DNA of 12,066 bases, from assembly GCA_900545655.1 (NCBI GenBank), contig UQZY01000046.1, positions 1-12,066 on the forward strand, given 5' to 3'. Origin of the DNA: an uncultured Oscillospiraceae bacterium (GTDB lineage: Bacteria > Bacillota > Clostridia > Oscillospirales > Acutalibacteraceae). Below the pieces are notes generated by a model that was not told where the DNA came from, searched no databases, and worked only from the letters and a program-made list of their open reading frames with translations. A program made the translations under genes and the position numbers. Every line of letters starts with the position of its first letter. The first letter of the stretch is position 1. Shown piece by piece: positions 1 to 6,885 of this stretch.

Positions 1-2
1 CT

Positions 3-62
3 GTTCTTGTGACAGGCGCGGCGGCAGCCTATGCTTTTAAAAAGAAAAGAGAAAATATATGA
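3..62 (+). CDS. C-terminal end of an upstream gene, hydrophobic tail plus basic cluster (partial)
   Basis: Only the last 19 codons are in the window, in the frame ending with TGA at 60-62. They read as a short small-residue hydrophobic stretch (VLVTGAAAAYAF) followed by KKKRENI. A hydrophobic segment ending in a basic cluster at the very C-terminus is typical of the membrane-anchoring tail of Gram-positive surface proteins, including sortase substrates, but the LPXTG-type motif would lie upstream of the window and cannot be checked. The other two forward frames hit stops within the first 40 bases, and a strong terminator follows 60 bases downstream, which supports this as a real gene end. The function of the protein is unknown. 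Confidence 0.5.
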   Translation, partial: VLVTGAAAAYAFKKKRENI

Positions 63-121
63 GTTAAAACAGTGACTTAAGTATTTTAAGGCTGTTTAAG
101 TACAAAACTTTAACACAAATA

Positions 122-160
122 AATCAACCGGCAGTTGACTCTGTCGGTTGATTCTTTTTT
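122..160 (+). terminator. Rho-independent terminator after the upstream gene
   Basis: AATCAACCG at 122-130 pairs perfectly with CGGTTGATT at 145-153. The stem continues inward through a G-U pair and CAG/CTG to a six-base loop (135-140), about 13 pairs in all. Six T residues follow at 155-160. This is a textbook intrinsic terminator for the gene ending at 62 and separates it from the lipase operon. Confidence 0.9.
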
Positions 161-198
161 AAAAATTTTTAAAGTGGCCTTTTGTTCCTTTATTATCC

Positions 199-227
199 TT
201 GTAAAGATATATCGTTTTGGGTATAAT
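199..227 (+). promoter_or_regulatory. Sigma-A type promoter of the lipase/M42/phosphomutase operon
   Basis: TTGTAA at 199-204 (-35, four of six consensus bases) and TATAAT at 222-227 (-10, perfect) are separated by exactly 17 bases. It lies after the terminator and about 36 bases before the first start codon. No other convincing promoter is seen until 6003, so it probably serves all five genes up to 5986. Confidence 0.75.
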
Positions 228-263
228 TTTATCATATGCCGATGAACAGGAGAGGTGTATGTT

Positions 264-1595
264 TTGTTTATTCTCAGAAAAATACTGAAAGCCGGTTTTA
301 AAATAATGGTTCTTTTACTTGTGTTGATTATACTTATTCCGCTTGTGCTTGTAGCGGTTCCGTACAAGGGCAGAGGAGACGCCGAGCCGGTAGGAGATGT
401 TTCCGTAAACGTTACCGCGAATTCGGAAAATAACGAAACCCGAAAAGGGCCTTATCCTTATGTTTTCGTACACGGAATGACAGGTTGGGGAGAAAATGCG
501 GCAATGAATGAAAAAATGCCGTACTGGGGTTTTTCAAAAGAGCAGGATCTTCTTAAATATCTCAGAGAAAACGGAACGGAGGTGTATGCCCCGTCCGTAG
601 GACCGCTGAGCAGCGCGTATGACAGAGCGTGTGAGCTTTATGCACAGCTTACCGGGACTCGAGTAGACTACGGCAAGGCACATTCGGAACAATACGGACA
701 CGAACGCTTCGGACGCGATTACACGGGAAAAGCCGTTATGGGCACACCGTGGGATCTTAAAAGCAAGATAAACTTAGTCGGACATTCCTTCGGAGGTCCG
801 ACGGTGCGAGTTCTTGTTTCTCTTCTTGCTTACGGCTCAAAGGCGGAAAAAGACGCATCCGGAGAGGCTTGCTCGGAACTTTTTAAGGGCGGAAATGCAG
901 GCGGAATCAATGCCGTAGTAACCCTTGCTTCACCGCATAACGGTTCGCCTCTTTCCAATTACATGAATGATCCCGTGCTACCGGCATTTATCACCACCGC
1001 TGTGATGAATAACCTTGAAAAAAAAGGGGCAACCTATGACCCCATGCTCTCACAGTGGGGACTTGACAGAATGGATCTCATGAATGACTTCAGACTTGCG
1101 GTGTCGAAGGATCAGTGCGGCTATGATATGACATTGAACGGCGCGAGCGTTCTCAATAAAAAATTTCCGACTGTTCCCACAGTGTATTATCTTTCTTATT
1201 CCGCTTCTCTTGATTCAAAGGAAACGGAGAAAATGAAAGAATCTGAAATACTTAAGGAAGCAAAAAAAAATACCGGCGGTTATAAGATTCTTACGAAGTT
1301 TTGGAAATACATACGGTTTGCCGGAAATCATACCGTAGTTGACGGCAGGATTCTTGACGACAGCTGGAAGAAGAACGACGGATTTGTTCCCGTAATAAGT
1401 GCACAGTATCCGGATTCCGAAGAAAACAATCACGTGTTCTTTGCCGACGGAATGAAGCCGGAAAAGGGAGTGTGGACGGTTATGCCCGTCAACGAGGGCG
1501 AAAACCACGGGTTTTACTGCTCTCCTTGCGGAAATCCGGAAAAGTTCCACGAATTTTTTGATGAAATGATTGAACTTATTAACGGTCTTGAATAA
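264..1595 (+). CDS. Secreted or membrane-anchored family I.5/I.6-type lipase (alpha/beta hydrolase)
   Basis: This is a probable triacylglycerol lipase or esterase of the staphylococcal/Geobacillus type, acting outside the membrane. The 443-residue protein begins with a basic stretch and one long hydrophobic segment (about residues 13-33), a signal peptide or anchor with no lipobox. Family features follow in order: the oxyanion-loop region VFVHGMTGWG (about 68-77), the segment YDRACELY (about 119-126), the stretch RVDYGKAHSEQYGHERFGR (about 133-151) that is typical of these lipases, and the nucleophile elbow GHSFGG with catalytic Ser at about 175. The likely acid is Asp about 372 in NDGFVPV and the likely base is His about 415 in ENHGFY. 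Length fits the family. I chose the TTG at 264 because AGGAGAGG (248-255) lies 8 bases before it; the in-frame GTG at 255 overlaps that site. The 3' end lies against the next gene. Substrate is unknown. Confidence 0.82.
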   Translation: MFILRKILKAGFKIMVLLLVLIILIPLVLVAVPYKGRGDAEPVGDVSVNVTANSENNETRKGPYPYVFVHGMTGWGENAAMNEKMPYWGFSKEQDLLKYLRENGTEVYAPSVGPLSSAYDRACELYAQLTGTRVDYGKAHSEQYGHERFGRDYTGKAVMGTPWDLKSKINLVGHSFGGPTVRVLVSLLAYGSKAEKDASGEACSELFKGGNAGGINAVVTLASPHNGSPLSNYMNDPVLPAFITTAVMNNLEKKGATYDPMLSQWGLDRMDLMNDFRLAVSKDQCGYDMTLNGASVLNKKFPTVPTVYYLSYSASLDSKETEKMKESEILKEAKKNTGGYKILTKFWKYIRFAGNHTVVDGRILDDSWKKNDGFVPVISAQYPDSEENNHVFFADGMKPEKGVWTVMPVNEGENHGFYCSPCGNPEKFHEFFDEMIELINGLE

Positions 1596-1623
1596 CTATA
1601 AAACGATAACAGAGGTGGATTTT

Positions 1624-2667
1624 TTGAACACGGTTGATTTGCTTAGAAGGCTTACCGCTCCGTACGGTGTTTCGGGGGCGGAATCACCTGCGGCAGAGGC
1701 TGTTTGTGAGCTTCTTGATGGTATGACCGATAACGTATATACGACAGGGCGCGGATCTGTTATAGGTGAGGTACACGGCAGAGGTCCGCGTATAATGCTT
1801 GATGCCCATGTTGATCAGGTGGGCTTTGTCGTGACATATACGGACGAAAACGGCTTTGTAAGGTTTGACAAATGCGGCGGGACGGATGAGCGTATACTTT
1901 CGGGTCTCGAGGTAACCATACTCGGAGCAGAGCCAGTTTACGGAGTAGTATCCTCAATTCCTCCTCACCTTTCAAACCCCGAAGATGAGGGAAAGGCAAA
2001 GTCTGCAAAAGACCTTGCCGTGGATACCGGACTTTCCTCGGAAGAGCTGTCGCAAAAGGTTCATCCCGGCGACAGAATCGTTCCGAGATACTCATTTTGT
2101 GAGATGGCGGGAAATAAGGTTATGAGCGGTGCTCTTGATGACAGATCCGGAATCGCCGTGATAATAAAAGCGCTTTCACTTATAAACGGCGCTGTCGCCG
2201 ACGGAGAGGAAAAGCCTGAACTTGTTCTCAGCTTTTCCGTAGGTGAAGAGGTGTCCGGCAGGGGCGCGGCAAACAGTGCATTTTTAACCGATGCCGACAT
2301 GGCAATAGCTGTGGATGTAAGCTTTGCGCGTACACCCGGTTGCGCTCCCGAGGAATCGGCAGAGATGGGAAAGGGTCCCATGATAGGTATCTCGCCGATT
2401 ATTTCAAGGGAGATTTCAGACAGGCTTATTTACATCGCCAAGGAAAAGGATATCCCGTATCAGACGGAGATAATGAGCGGAAGAACGGGAACTCATGCGG
2501 ATGAGATTGCCGTCACAAAAGCCGGAATAAAGACCGGACTTGTTTCTTTTCCTCTGAAGTTTATGCATACGCCTGTTGAGGTTATTGATACGGAAGATAT
2601 CAATAATTCGGCAAGACTTATTGCTGCATTCTGCCTTGAGTGTGCAAGGGAAGGGGGCGCAAATTGA
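1624..2667 (+). CDS. M42 family metallo-aminopeptidase (first of two)
   Basis: A 347-residue cytosolic di-metal aminopeptidase of the M42 (TET/FrvX/YsdC) family, which usually forms large oligomers that trim peptides from the N-terminus. Expected metal-site residues are all visible: His62 and Asp64 in LDAHVDQVG, Asp172 in LDDRSG, the catalytic pair Glu208-Glu209 in VGEEVSGRGA, Asp231 in AVDVSF, and His315 in FMHTPVE. The length is normal for the family. The reading frame is open back to 1570, inside the lipase gene, but AGAGGTGG at 1611-1618 sits 5 bases before the TTG at 1624, and starting there gives the usual M42 N-terminus. The stop overlaps the next start by one base (TGATG). It could be a glutamyl/aspartyl or general aminopeptidase; peptide specificity cannot be read from sequence. 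Confidence 0.88.
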   Translation: MNTVDLLRRLTAPYGVSGAESPAAEAVCELLDGMTDNVYTTGRGSVIGEVHGRGPRIMLDAHVDQVGFVVTYTDENGFVRFDKCGGTDERILSGLEVTILGAEPVYGVVSSIPPHLSNPEDEGKAKSAKDLAVDTGLSSEELSQKVHPGDRIVPRYSFCEMAGNKVMSGALDDRSGIAVIIKALSLINGAVADGEEKPELVLSFSVGEEVSGRGAANSAFLTDADMAIAVDVSFARTPGCAPEESAEMGKGPMIGISPIISREISDRLIYIAKEKDIPYQTEIMSGRTGTHADEIAVTKAGIKTGLVSFPLKFMHTPVEVIDTEDINNSARLIAAFCLECAREGGAN

Positions 2668-3689
2668 TGATATCTCTTATAAAAGAGCTTTCTCTTACAG
2701 ACGGTGCGTCCGGACGTGAAGAAAGGGTTCGTCGGCTTATCGTTAAAAAGCTTCCTGAGGGTATTGACTTTGAAACGGACAGCATGGGAAATCTGATAGT
2801 TCACAAAAAGGGTGAAAAGAGACCGAAGAATAAAGTCATGCTCTGTGCTCACATGGATGAGGTTGCCCTCATTATTACGTATGTATGTGATGACGGCCTT
2901 TTGAAGTTTGACGCTGTCGGCGGCATAGACCCCGCAGTGCTTATCGGGCGAACGGTAAGACTTGAAGACGGTACGGTCGGAGTTATCGCACTTAAGCATA
3001 TCCACCTTTGCGAAAAGGATGAGAAAAACAAAATACCGAAGCTTTCGGAGCTTTTCATAGATGTCGGATTTTCATCAAAAGAGGAAACACAAAGACACGT
3101 TTTGCCCGGAGATATTGCGTACTTTAACTCGGATTTTGTTGAATTCGGCACAGGTAACTCACGGATAAAAGCTAAGGCGCTTGATGACCGGGTAGGTTGT
3201 GCCTTTATGATTAAGCTTATCAATTCGGACTTGCCGTATGACATCGACTTTGCCTTTACCGTACAGGAGGAAATAGGCGCAAGGGGAGCTTTGACGGCAA
3301 CCTACGCACTTGACCCGGATATCGCCGTCATCCTTGAAGCCACGACGGCGGGAGACATATGCGGCGTGGAAAAAGAAAAACGAGCCTGCCTTCTCGGAGA
3401 GGGTCCGGTTATTTCATATATGGACAGGGGCACCGTATATGATTATAATCTTTATAGAAGGGCAATGAAAATCGCCGAGGAAAGCTCTATCACCGCACAG
3501 ACTAAAACCCTGGTTGCCGGAGGAAATGACTCCCAGGCAGTCCAGAGGGTCGGAGACGGAGTCCGTGTTATGGCGGTTTCGGTACCGTGTCGGTATCTTC
3601 ATTCGCCGGTATGCGTTATCGAAAAAAAAGATCTTGAAATGACCGAAAAGCTGCTCTTTAAGCTTGCCGGGGAGTTACCGAATGATTAA
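2667..3689 (+). CDS. M42 family metallo-aminopeptidase (second of two)
   Basis: A 340-residue diverged relative of the gene before it. The M42 residues are present: His62 and Asp64 in CAHMDEVAL, Asp173 in ALDDRVG, Glu201-Glu202 in VQEEIGARGA, Glu224 in LEATTAGD where the first copy has Asp231, and His312 in YLHSPV. Glu at the Asp position is found in many M42 members, so both metals can still be bound. The start ATG overlaps the upstream TGA, and a purine-rich GGAAGGGGG (2648-2656) lies 10 bases before it; an in-frame TTG at 2664 is an alternative. Two different M42 subunits made from one transcript could form separate complexes with different specificities, or a mixed one. The exact substrate is unknown. 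Confidence 0.88.
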   Translation: MISLIKELSLTDGASGREERVRRLIVKKLPEGIDFETDSMGNLIVHKKGEKRPKNKVMLCAHMDEVALIITYVCDDGLLKFDAVGGIDPAVLIGRTVRLEDGTVGVIALKHIHLCEKDEKNKIPKLSELFIDVGFSSKEETQRHVLPGDIAYFNSDFVEFGTGNSRIKAKALDDRVGCAFMIKLINSDLPYDIDFAFTVQEEIGARGALTATYALDPDIAVILEATTAGDICGVEKEKRACLLGEGPVISYMDRGTVYDYNLYRRAMKIAEESSITAQTKTLVAGGNDSQAVQRVGDGVRVMAVSVPCRYLHSPVCVIEKKDLEMTEKLLFKLAGELPND

Positions 3690-4470
3690 GTATCTTGACG
3701 GCATAAACTATAATGACGTATCATCAAAGTGTCCGCAGGTTATAGATTTTTGTCATAAAAGCGGAGTCGGTGTTTCCGCACTGGGCCCGTTTCTCTCTTA
3801 CGGTACTGCATTTGACTTTGCGGACGCGTGGGTTCAGTATGATGATGAAGGTCTTATAACGGCATTCATTCTTAAGTTTTACGGAAACGTCACGGTTGTT
3901 ACCTGCGAAAAATCCGAAGCAGAGGAAATTCGTGAATTTCTCGGCATTATCGGGTATACTTCACTTCTTTCCGAACGCTGCGACATCTTTCCCGTACCAC
4001 CCGTCAAAACAGGATGTATCATGGGCCTTGAGAGTGGAGCTTTGTGCAAAGCTGTCACGACGAAGGAAGAATTCTCGATTACAGACAGTGAGATATTTGA
4101 CCTTGAGGACTACAGGGCCTTCTATTCCGTGCTTATGAAAAACAACCCTGGATACATCTGCACTTCTTCGGATGACTTTATTCTCGACTTCTCCCACCGC
4201 GTAAGGCACGGTATTTCGTGTCCGGTTATGCTTAAGGTCTCTGGGGAGGCTGTGTCGACCGCGGCTGCCATGTGCATTGCTCCCGACAGCGTTTTTCTGG
4301 GCGCGGTGTCTACAAATGAAAATTGCAGAGGTAAGCATTACACATTTACCTTGATAAAATACCTCTGTGAGAAATACAGAGATAAGACGATTTATCTCAG
4401 GTGTGAAAAAACAAAAAGGTCTTTCTATGAAAAGGCCGGATTACAATTAATAGGGGATTTTTATGCTTAA
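3682..4470 (+). CDS. GNAT-like N-acetyltransferase domain protein
   Basis: A 262-residue protein. The last third looks like an acetyl-CoA-dependent GNAT fold: a beta strand SVFLGAVST (about 203-211), an acetyl-CoA loop NENCRGKHYTFTLIKYL (about 212-228, a weakened form of the RGxGxG/A motif), a strand YLRCEKTKRS, and the closing motif FYEKAGLQLIGDF (about 248-260) characteristic of GNAT proteins. The first 190 residues match nothing I recognise, apart from possibly being a degenerate second GNAT-like half. ATG at 3682 is chosen because GGGGAG (3669-3674) precedes it by 7 bases; the start overlaps the peptidase stop by 8 bases. It is translationally coupled on both sides. The acetylated substrate is unknown, and loss of the second loop glycine (His219) leaves some doubt about activity. 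Confidence 0.65.
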   Translation: MIKYLDGINYNDVSSKCPQVIDFCHKSGVGVSALGPFLSYGTAFDFADAWVQYDDEGLITAFILKFYGNVTVVTCEKSEAEEIREFLGIIGYTSLLSERCDIFPVPPVKTGCIMGLESGALCKAVTTKEEFSITDSEIFDLEDYRAFYSVLMKNNPGYICTSSDDFILDFSHRVRHGISCPVMLKVSGEAVSTAAAMCIAPDSVFLGAVSTNENCRGKHYTFTLIKYLCEKYRDKTIYLRCEKTKRSFYEKAGLQLIGDFYA

Positions 4471-5986
4471 TGAAATTTACGGACCGCTCAAAAGCGGAAC
4501 AGACATAAGGGGGACGGCAGTATCCGGTGTACCGGACGAACCCGTCAACCTTACGGATGAGATACTTTGCAGTATATCTTACGGCTTTGCCGCATGGCTT
4601 TATGAAAATGTCGCTCCGCAAAACGGAGAGACGTTTACGGTTGCTGTCGGACATGATTCGCGCGTTTCGGCGGAGAGGATAAAGGCAGCTATACTGCCTC
4701 CGCTTATTGACTCTTGCATAAATATTAAGGACTGCGGACTCTCATCCACTCCCGCTATGTTTATGACTACGGTGGATTTTGAGTGTGACGCATCGATTGA
4801 GATAACCGCAAGTCACCATCCGTGGAACAAGAACGGACTTAAGTTTTTTATAAAAAAAGGCGGTCTTGAGGCTGCTGATATCGAGTCCATTCTTACAAAA
4901 GCACAAAACGGCGAAAAGCCTGACCTTCCCGAGGATATGCCGAAGGGTACGGTTACGTGCGAGAACTATATGAACAATTACGCTGCAATGCTTCGTGAAA
5001 AAATATGCGTCGGTGTAAACTCAGATGACTATTCACGTCCTTTGCGCGGCTTCAAAATTGTTGTTGATGCCGGAAACGGCGTCGGCGGCTTTTATGCAGA
5101 CAAGGTCCTTGCACCGCTCGGTGCGGATATTACAGGAAGTCAGTTCCTTGAGCCTGACGGCATGTTCCCGAACCATATTCCGAATCCGGAAAACAAAGAG
5201 GCTATGGACTCGGTGTCCCGTGCGGTGCTTGAAAACAATGCAGATCTCGGTATTATATTTGATACCGATGTTGACCGTGCTGCCTGTGTTGCCGCCGACG
5301 GAAAAGAGATAAACAGAAATTCGCTTATCGCACTTGCGTCCGTTATTGCGCTTGAGGATAATGAGGGGGGAACCATAGTAACCGACTCGGTTACAAGCTC
5401 CGGACTTCATGACTTTATAGAAAATGTACTCGGAGGAAAGCATCATCGCTTCAAAAGAGGCTATAAGAACGTAATAAACGAGGCAAAACGTCTGAACCTT
5501 GAGGAGTGCCGAAATACGCCGCTTGCCATAGAAACCTCGGGACACGCCGCAATGAGAGAAAATTATTTTCTTGATGACGGTGCATATCTCATAACAAGAA
5601 TAATAATTAAGGCTGCCACTCTGGCTCGAGAGGGTAAAACTCTTGACAGTCTTATAGAAGCACTCGTTATGCCTGCCGAGGCAGAGGAGTACCGCATAAA
5701 AATTCTTACAAAGGATTTCAGAGAATACGGTAACAGGGTTATAAATGACCTTCAGCAGTATATCTCCGGCCGTGAGGACTATGTAATTGCACCTGACAAT
5801 TATGAAGGAATTCGTGCGGCGCATATTCCGTCTGACGGATGGTTTTTGTTAAGACTTTCCGTGCATGACCCCATACTTCCACTCAACATTGAAAGCAATA
5901 AAGAGGGTGGGGTTCAGACAATTCTTTCAGACGTAAAAGAGTTTCTCAAAAAGTACGAAATGCTCGACCTTTCCGCACTGAAATAG
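4463..5986 (+). CDS. Phosphohexomutase (phosphomannomutase/phosphoglucomutase family)
   Basis: A 507-residue alpha-D-phosphohexomutase, which interconverts 1- and 6-phosphosugars in the cytosol. All four functional regions are visible: the phosphoserine loop TASHHPWNKNG with Ser117 as the phosphate carrier, the Mg2+ loop DTDVDR (Asp267, Asp269, Asp271), the sugar-binding loop ETSGH (357-361), and the phosphate-binding region SDGWFLLRLSVHDP (457-470). The last differs from the common RxSGTEP form and resembles the variant found in a subgroup of bacterial and plant mutases, so mannose versus glucose versus glucosamine specificity should not be inferred. ATG at 4463 is preceded by AGGGGA (4452-4457) at 5 bases and overlaps the upstream stop by 8 bases. 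It is the last gene of the operon; no canonical terminator follows directly. Confidence 0.88.
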   Translation: MLNEIYGPLKSGTDIRGTAVSGVPDEPVNLTDEILCSISYGFAAWLYENVAPQNGETFTVAVGHDSRVSAERIKAAILPPLIDSCINIKDCGLSSTPAMFMTTVDFECDASIEITASHHPWNKNGLKFFIKKGGLEAADIESILTKAQNGEKPDLPEDMPKGTVTCENYMNNYAAMLREKICVGVNSDDYSRPLRGFKIVVDAGNGVGGFYADKVLAPLGADITGSQFLEPDGMFPNHIPNPENKEAMDSVSRAVLENNADLGIIFDTDVDRAACVAADGKEINRNSLIALASVIALEDNEGGTIVTDSVTSSGLHDFIENVLGGKHHRFKRGYKNVINEAKRLNLEECRNTPLAIETSGHAAMRENYFLDDGAYLITRIIIKAATLAREGKTLDSLIEALVMPAEAEEYRIKILTKDFREYGNRVINDLQQYISGREDYVIAPDNYEGIRAAHIPSDGWFLLRLSVHDPILPLNIESNKEGGVQTILSDVKEFLKKYEMLDLSALK

Positions 5987-6002
5987 CATCCCCCTCGGGG
6001 GC

Positions 6003-6031
6003 TTAAAAAATCTCCCTGTAATTGGTATAAT
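6003..6031 (+). promoter_or_regulatory. Candidate promoter of the lar operon
   Basis: TATAAT at 6026-6031 is a perfect -10 box, with TTAAAA at 6003-6008 (four of six -35 bases) 17 bases upstream. Transcription would start near 6038, about 43 bases before the larE start. The -10 lies inside the loop of the inverted repeat described separately, so transcripts from this promoter would lack its left arm. Confidence 0.6.
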
Positions 6032-6079
6032 ACACATCGTTAAGTTTGTGTGTAATACACGGTACAGGGAGGCTTTTTT
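6005..6079 (+). repeat. Near-perfect inverted repeat enclosing the lar promoter and larE ribosome binding site
   Basis: The left arm at 6005-6020 (AAAAAATCTCCCTGTA) is complementary to the right arm at 6063-6079 (TACAGGGAGGCTTTTTT): nine perfect inner pairs, a one-base offset, then six A-T pairs. The 42-base spacer (6021-6062) holds the TATAAT box and a smaller dyad, TACACA (6031-6036) against TGTGTA (6049-6054). The right arm contains AGGGAGG (6066-6072), the probable larE Shine-Dalgarno sequence, followed by a T run. In read-through RNA from the upstream operon this could fold into a terminator or hide the larE start; it could instead be an invertible element. Confidence 0.6.
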
Positions 6080-6080
6080 C

Positions 6081-6875
6081 TTGAAAAGTGAAAAACTTAC
6101 AAGGCTCGAAGAAAGCCTTATGAAAATTGCGCCGGATAAAAAATTTGTGCTTGCTTTTTCCGGAGGAGTGGACAGTTCGATTTTGCTTTGCGCCGCAAAA
6201 AGAATGGATATGGATGTTTTTGCGGTGACTTTTGACACAAAGCTTACCGAGGGATCAACCGCCGTTTTAAAAGCTCAGACCTTCGCCGAATCACTTTCCG
6301 TTCCGCTTGAAAAGTTGTGTGTGGATATACTCAGTATTCCCGAGATAAGAAACAACGATAAAGAACGCTGCTATTTCTGTAAAAAAGAGATGTTTTCAAG
6401 GCTCAAAAAGCTTGCTCAGATAAGGGGCTACGGTGTTATCTGCGACGGAACGAATGCCGATGACCTTCTTGAGTACAGACCCGGTTTAAGAGCAAAAGAG
6501 GAATGCGGTGTATTCAGCCCCGTTGCGGAGTGCGGTCTTACAAAAAAGGACATAAGGGAAATCGGCAATGAACTTTCTCTTGAGATTGCAAAAGCTCCGT
6601 CGTCACCCTGTCTTCTTACACGCTTTCCATACGGTACATATGTGACGGAAGAGATGCTTTGCGCGGTTGAACTCGGTGAAACGCTTTTAAAGCAAAGAGG
6701 GTATGAGGATACACGACTTCGTCTGCACGGAGATATCGCACGTATTGAGTTGCCCGGAGGATCGGACGCCGGAGCCGTTCCTGTGGATGAGCTGCAGAAA
6801 ATACTCGGTGCGGTCGGCGTAAAATATATCACACTTGACCTTCTCGGGCTACGTTCCGGAAGTATGGATATCTGA
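6081..6875 (+). CDS. larE: LarE, pyridinium-3,5-biscarboxylic acid mononucleotide sulfurtransferase
   Basis: LarE is an ATP-pyrophosphatase-like enzyme that adenylates the carboxylates of the LarB product and replaces them with sulfur, the middle step of nickel-pincer nucleotide synthesis. The 264-residue protein has the PP-loop SGGVDSS at 27-33 and the family stretch ERCYFCKKEMF (about 95-105). Cys177 in PSSPCLLTRFPYG is at the position of the sacrificial cysteine of Lactiplantibacillus plantarum LarE, whose sulfur is given up, leaving dehydroalanine. I chose TTG at 6081 because AGGGAGG (6066-6072) lies 8 bases before it; the open frame back to a GTG at 6048 has no such site. larB begins 10 bases after the stop. 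Whether this copy uses a sacrificial cysteine or an iron-sulfur cluster cannot be settled by eye. Confidence 0.9.
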   Translation: MKSEKLTRLEESLMKIAPDKKFVLAFSGGVDSSILLCAAKRMDMDVFAVTFDTKLTEGSTAVLKAQTFAESLSVPLEKLCVDILSIPEIRNNDKERCYFCKKEMFSRLKKLAQIRGYGVICDGTNADDLLEYRPGLRAKEECGVFSPVAECGLTKKDIREIGNELSLEIAKAPSSPCLLTRFPYGTYVTEEMLCAVELGETLLKQRGYEDTRLRLHGDIARIELPGGSDAGAVPVDELQKILGAVGVKYITLDLLGLRSGSMDI

Positions 6876-6885
6876 GGTAGATATT

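Noticed and set aside
75..114. Short TTAAG/TTTAAG-rich palindromes between the first gene end and the terminator
   Set aside because: AT-rich, imperfect and without spacing regularity; no site type fits.
2493..3005. 170-codon minus-strand frame across the M42 junction
   Set aside because: It overlaps two genes with clear family motifs and has no family features of its own.
5033..5824. 263-codon minus-strand open frame within the phosphomutase gene
   Set aside because: The plus-strand frame has all phosphohexomutase motifs; the antisense product looks like random sequence.
5990..6001. CCCCC/GGGGG hairpin right after the phosphomutase stop as a terminator
   Set aside because: The loop is very small and only TTAAAAAAT follows, not a T run, so it is not a canonical intrinsic terminator.
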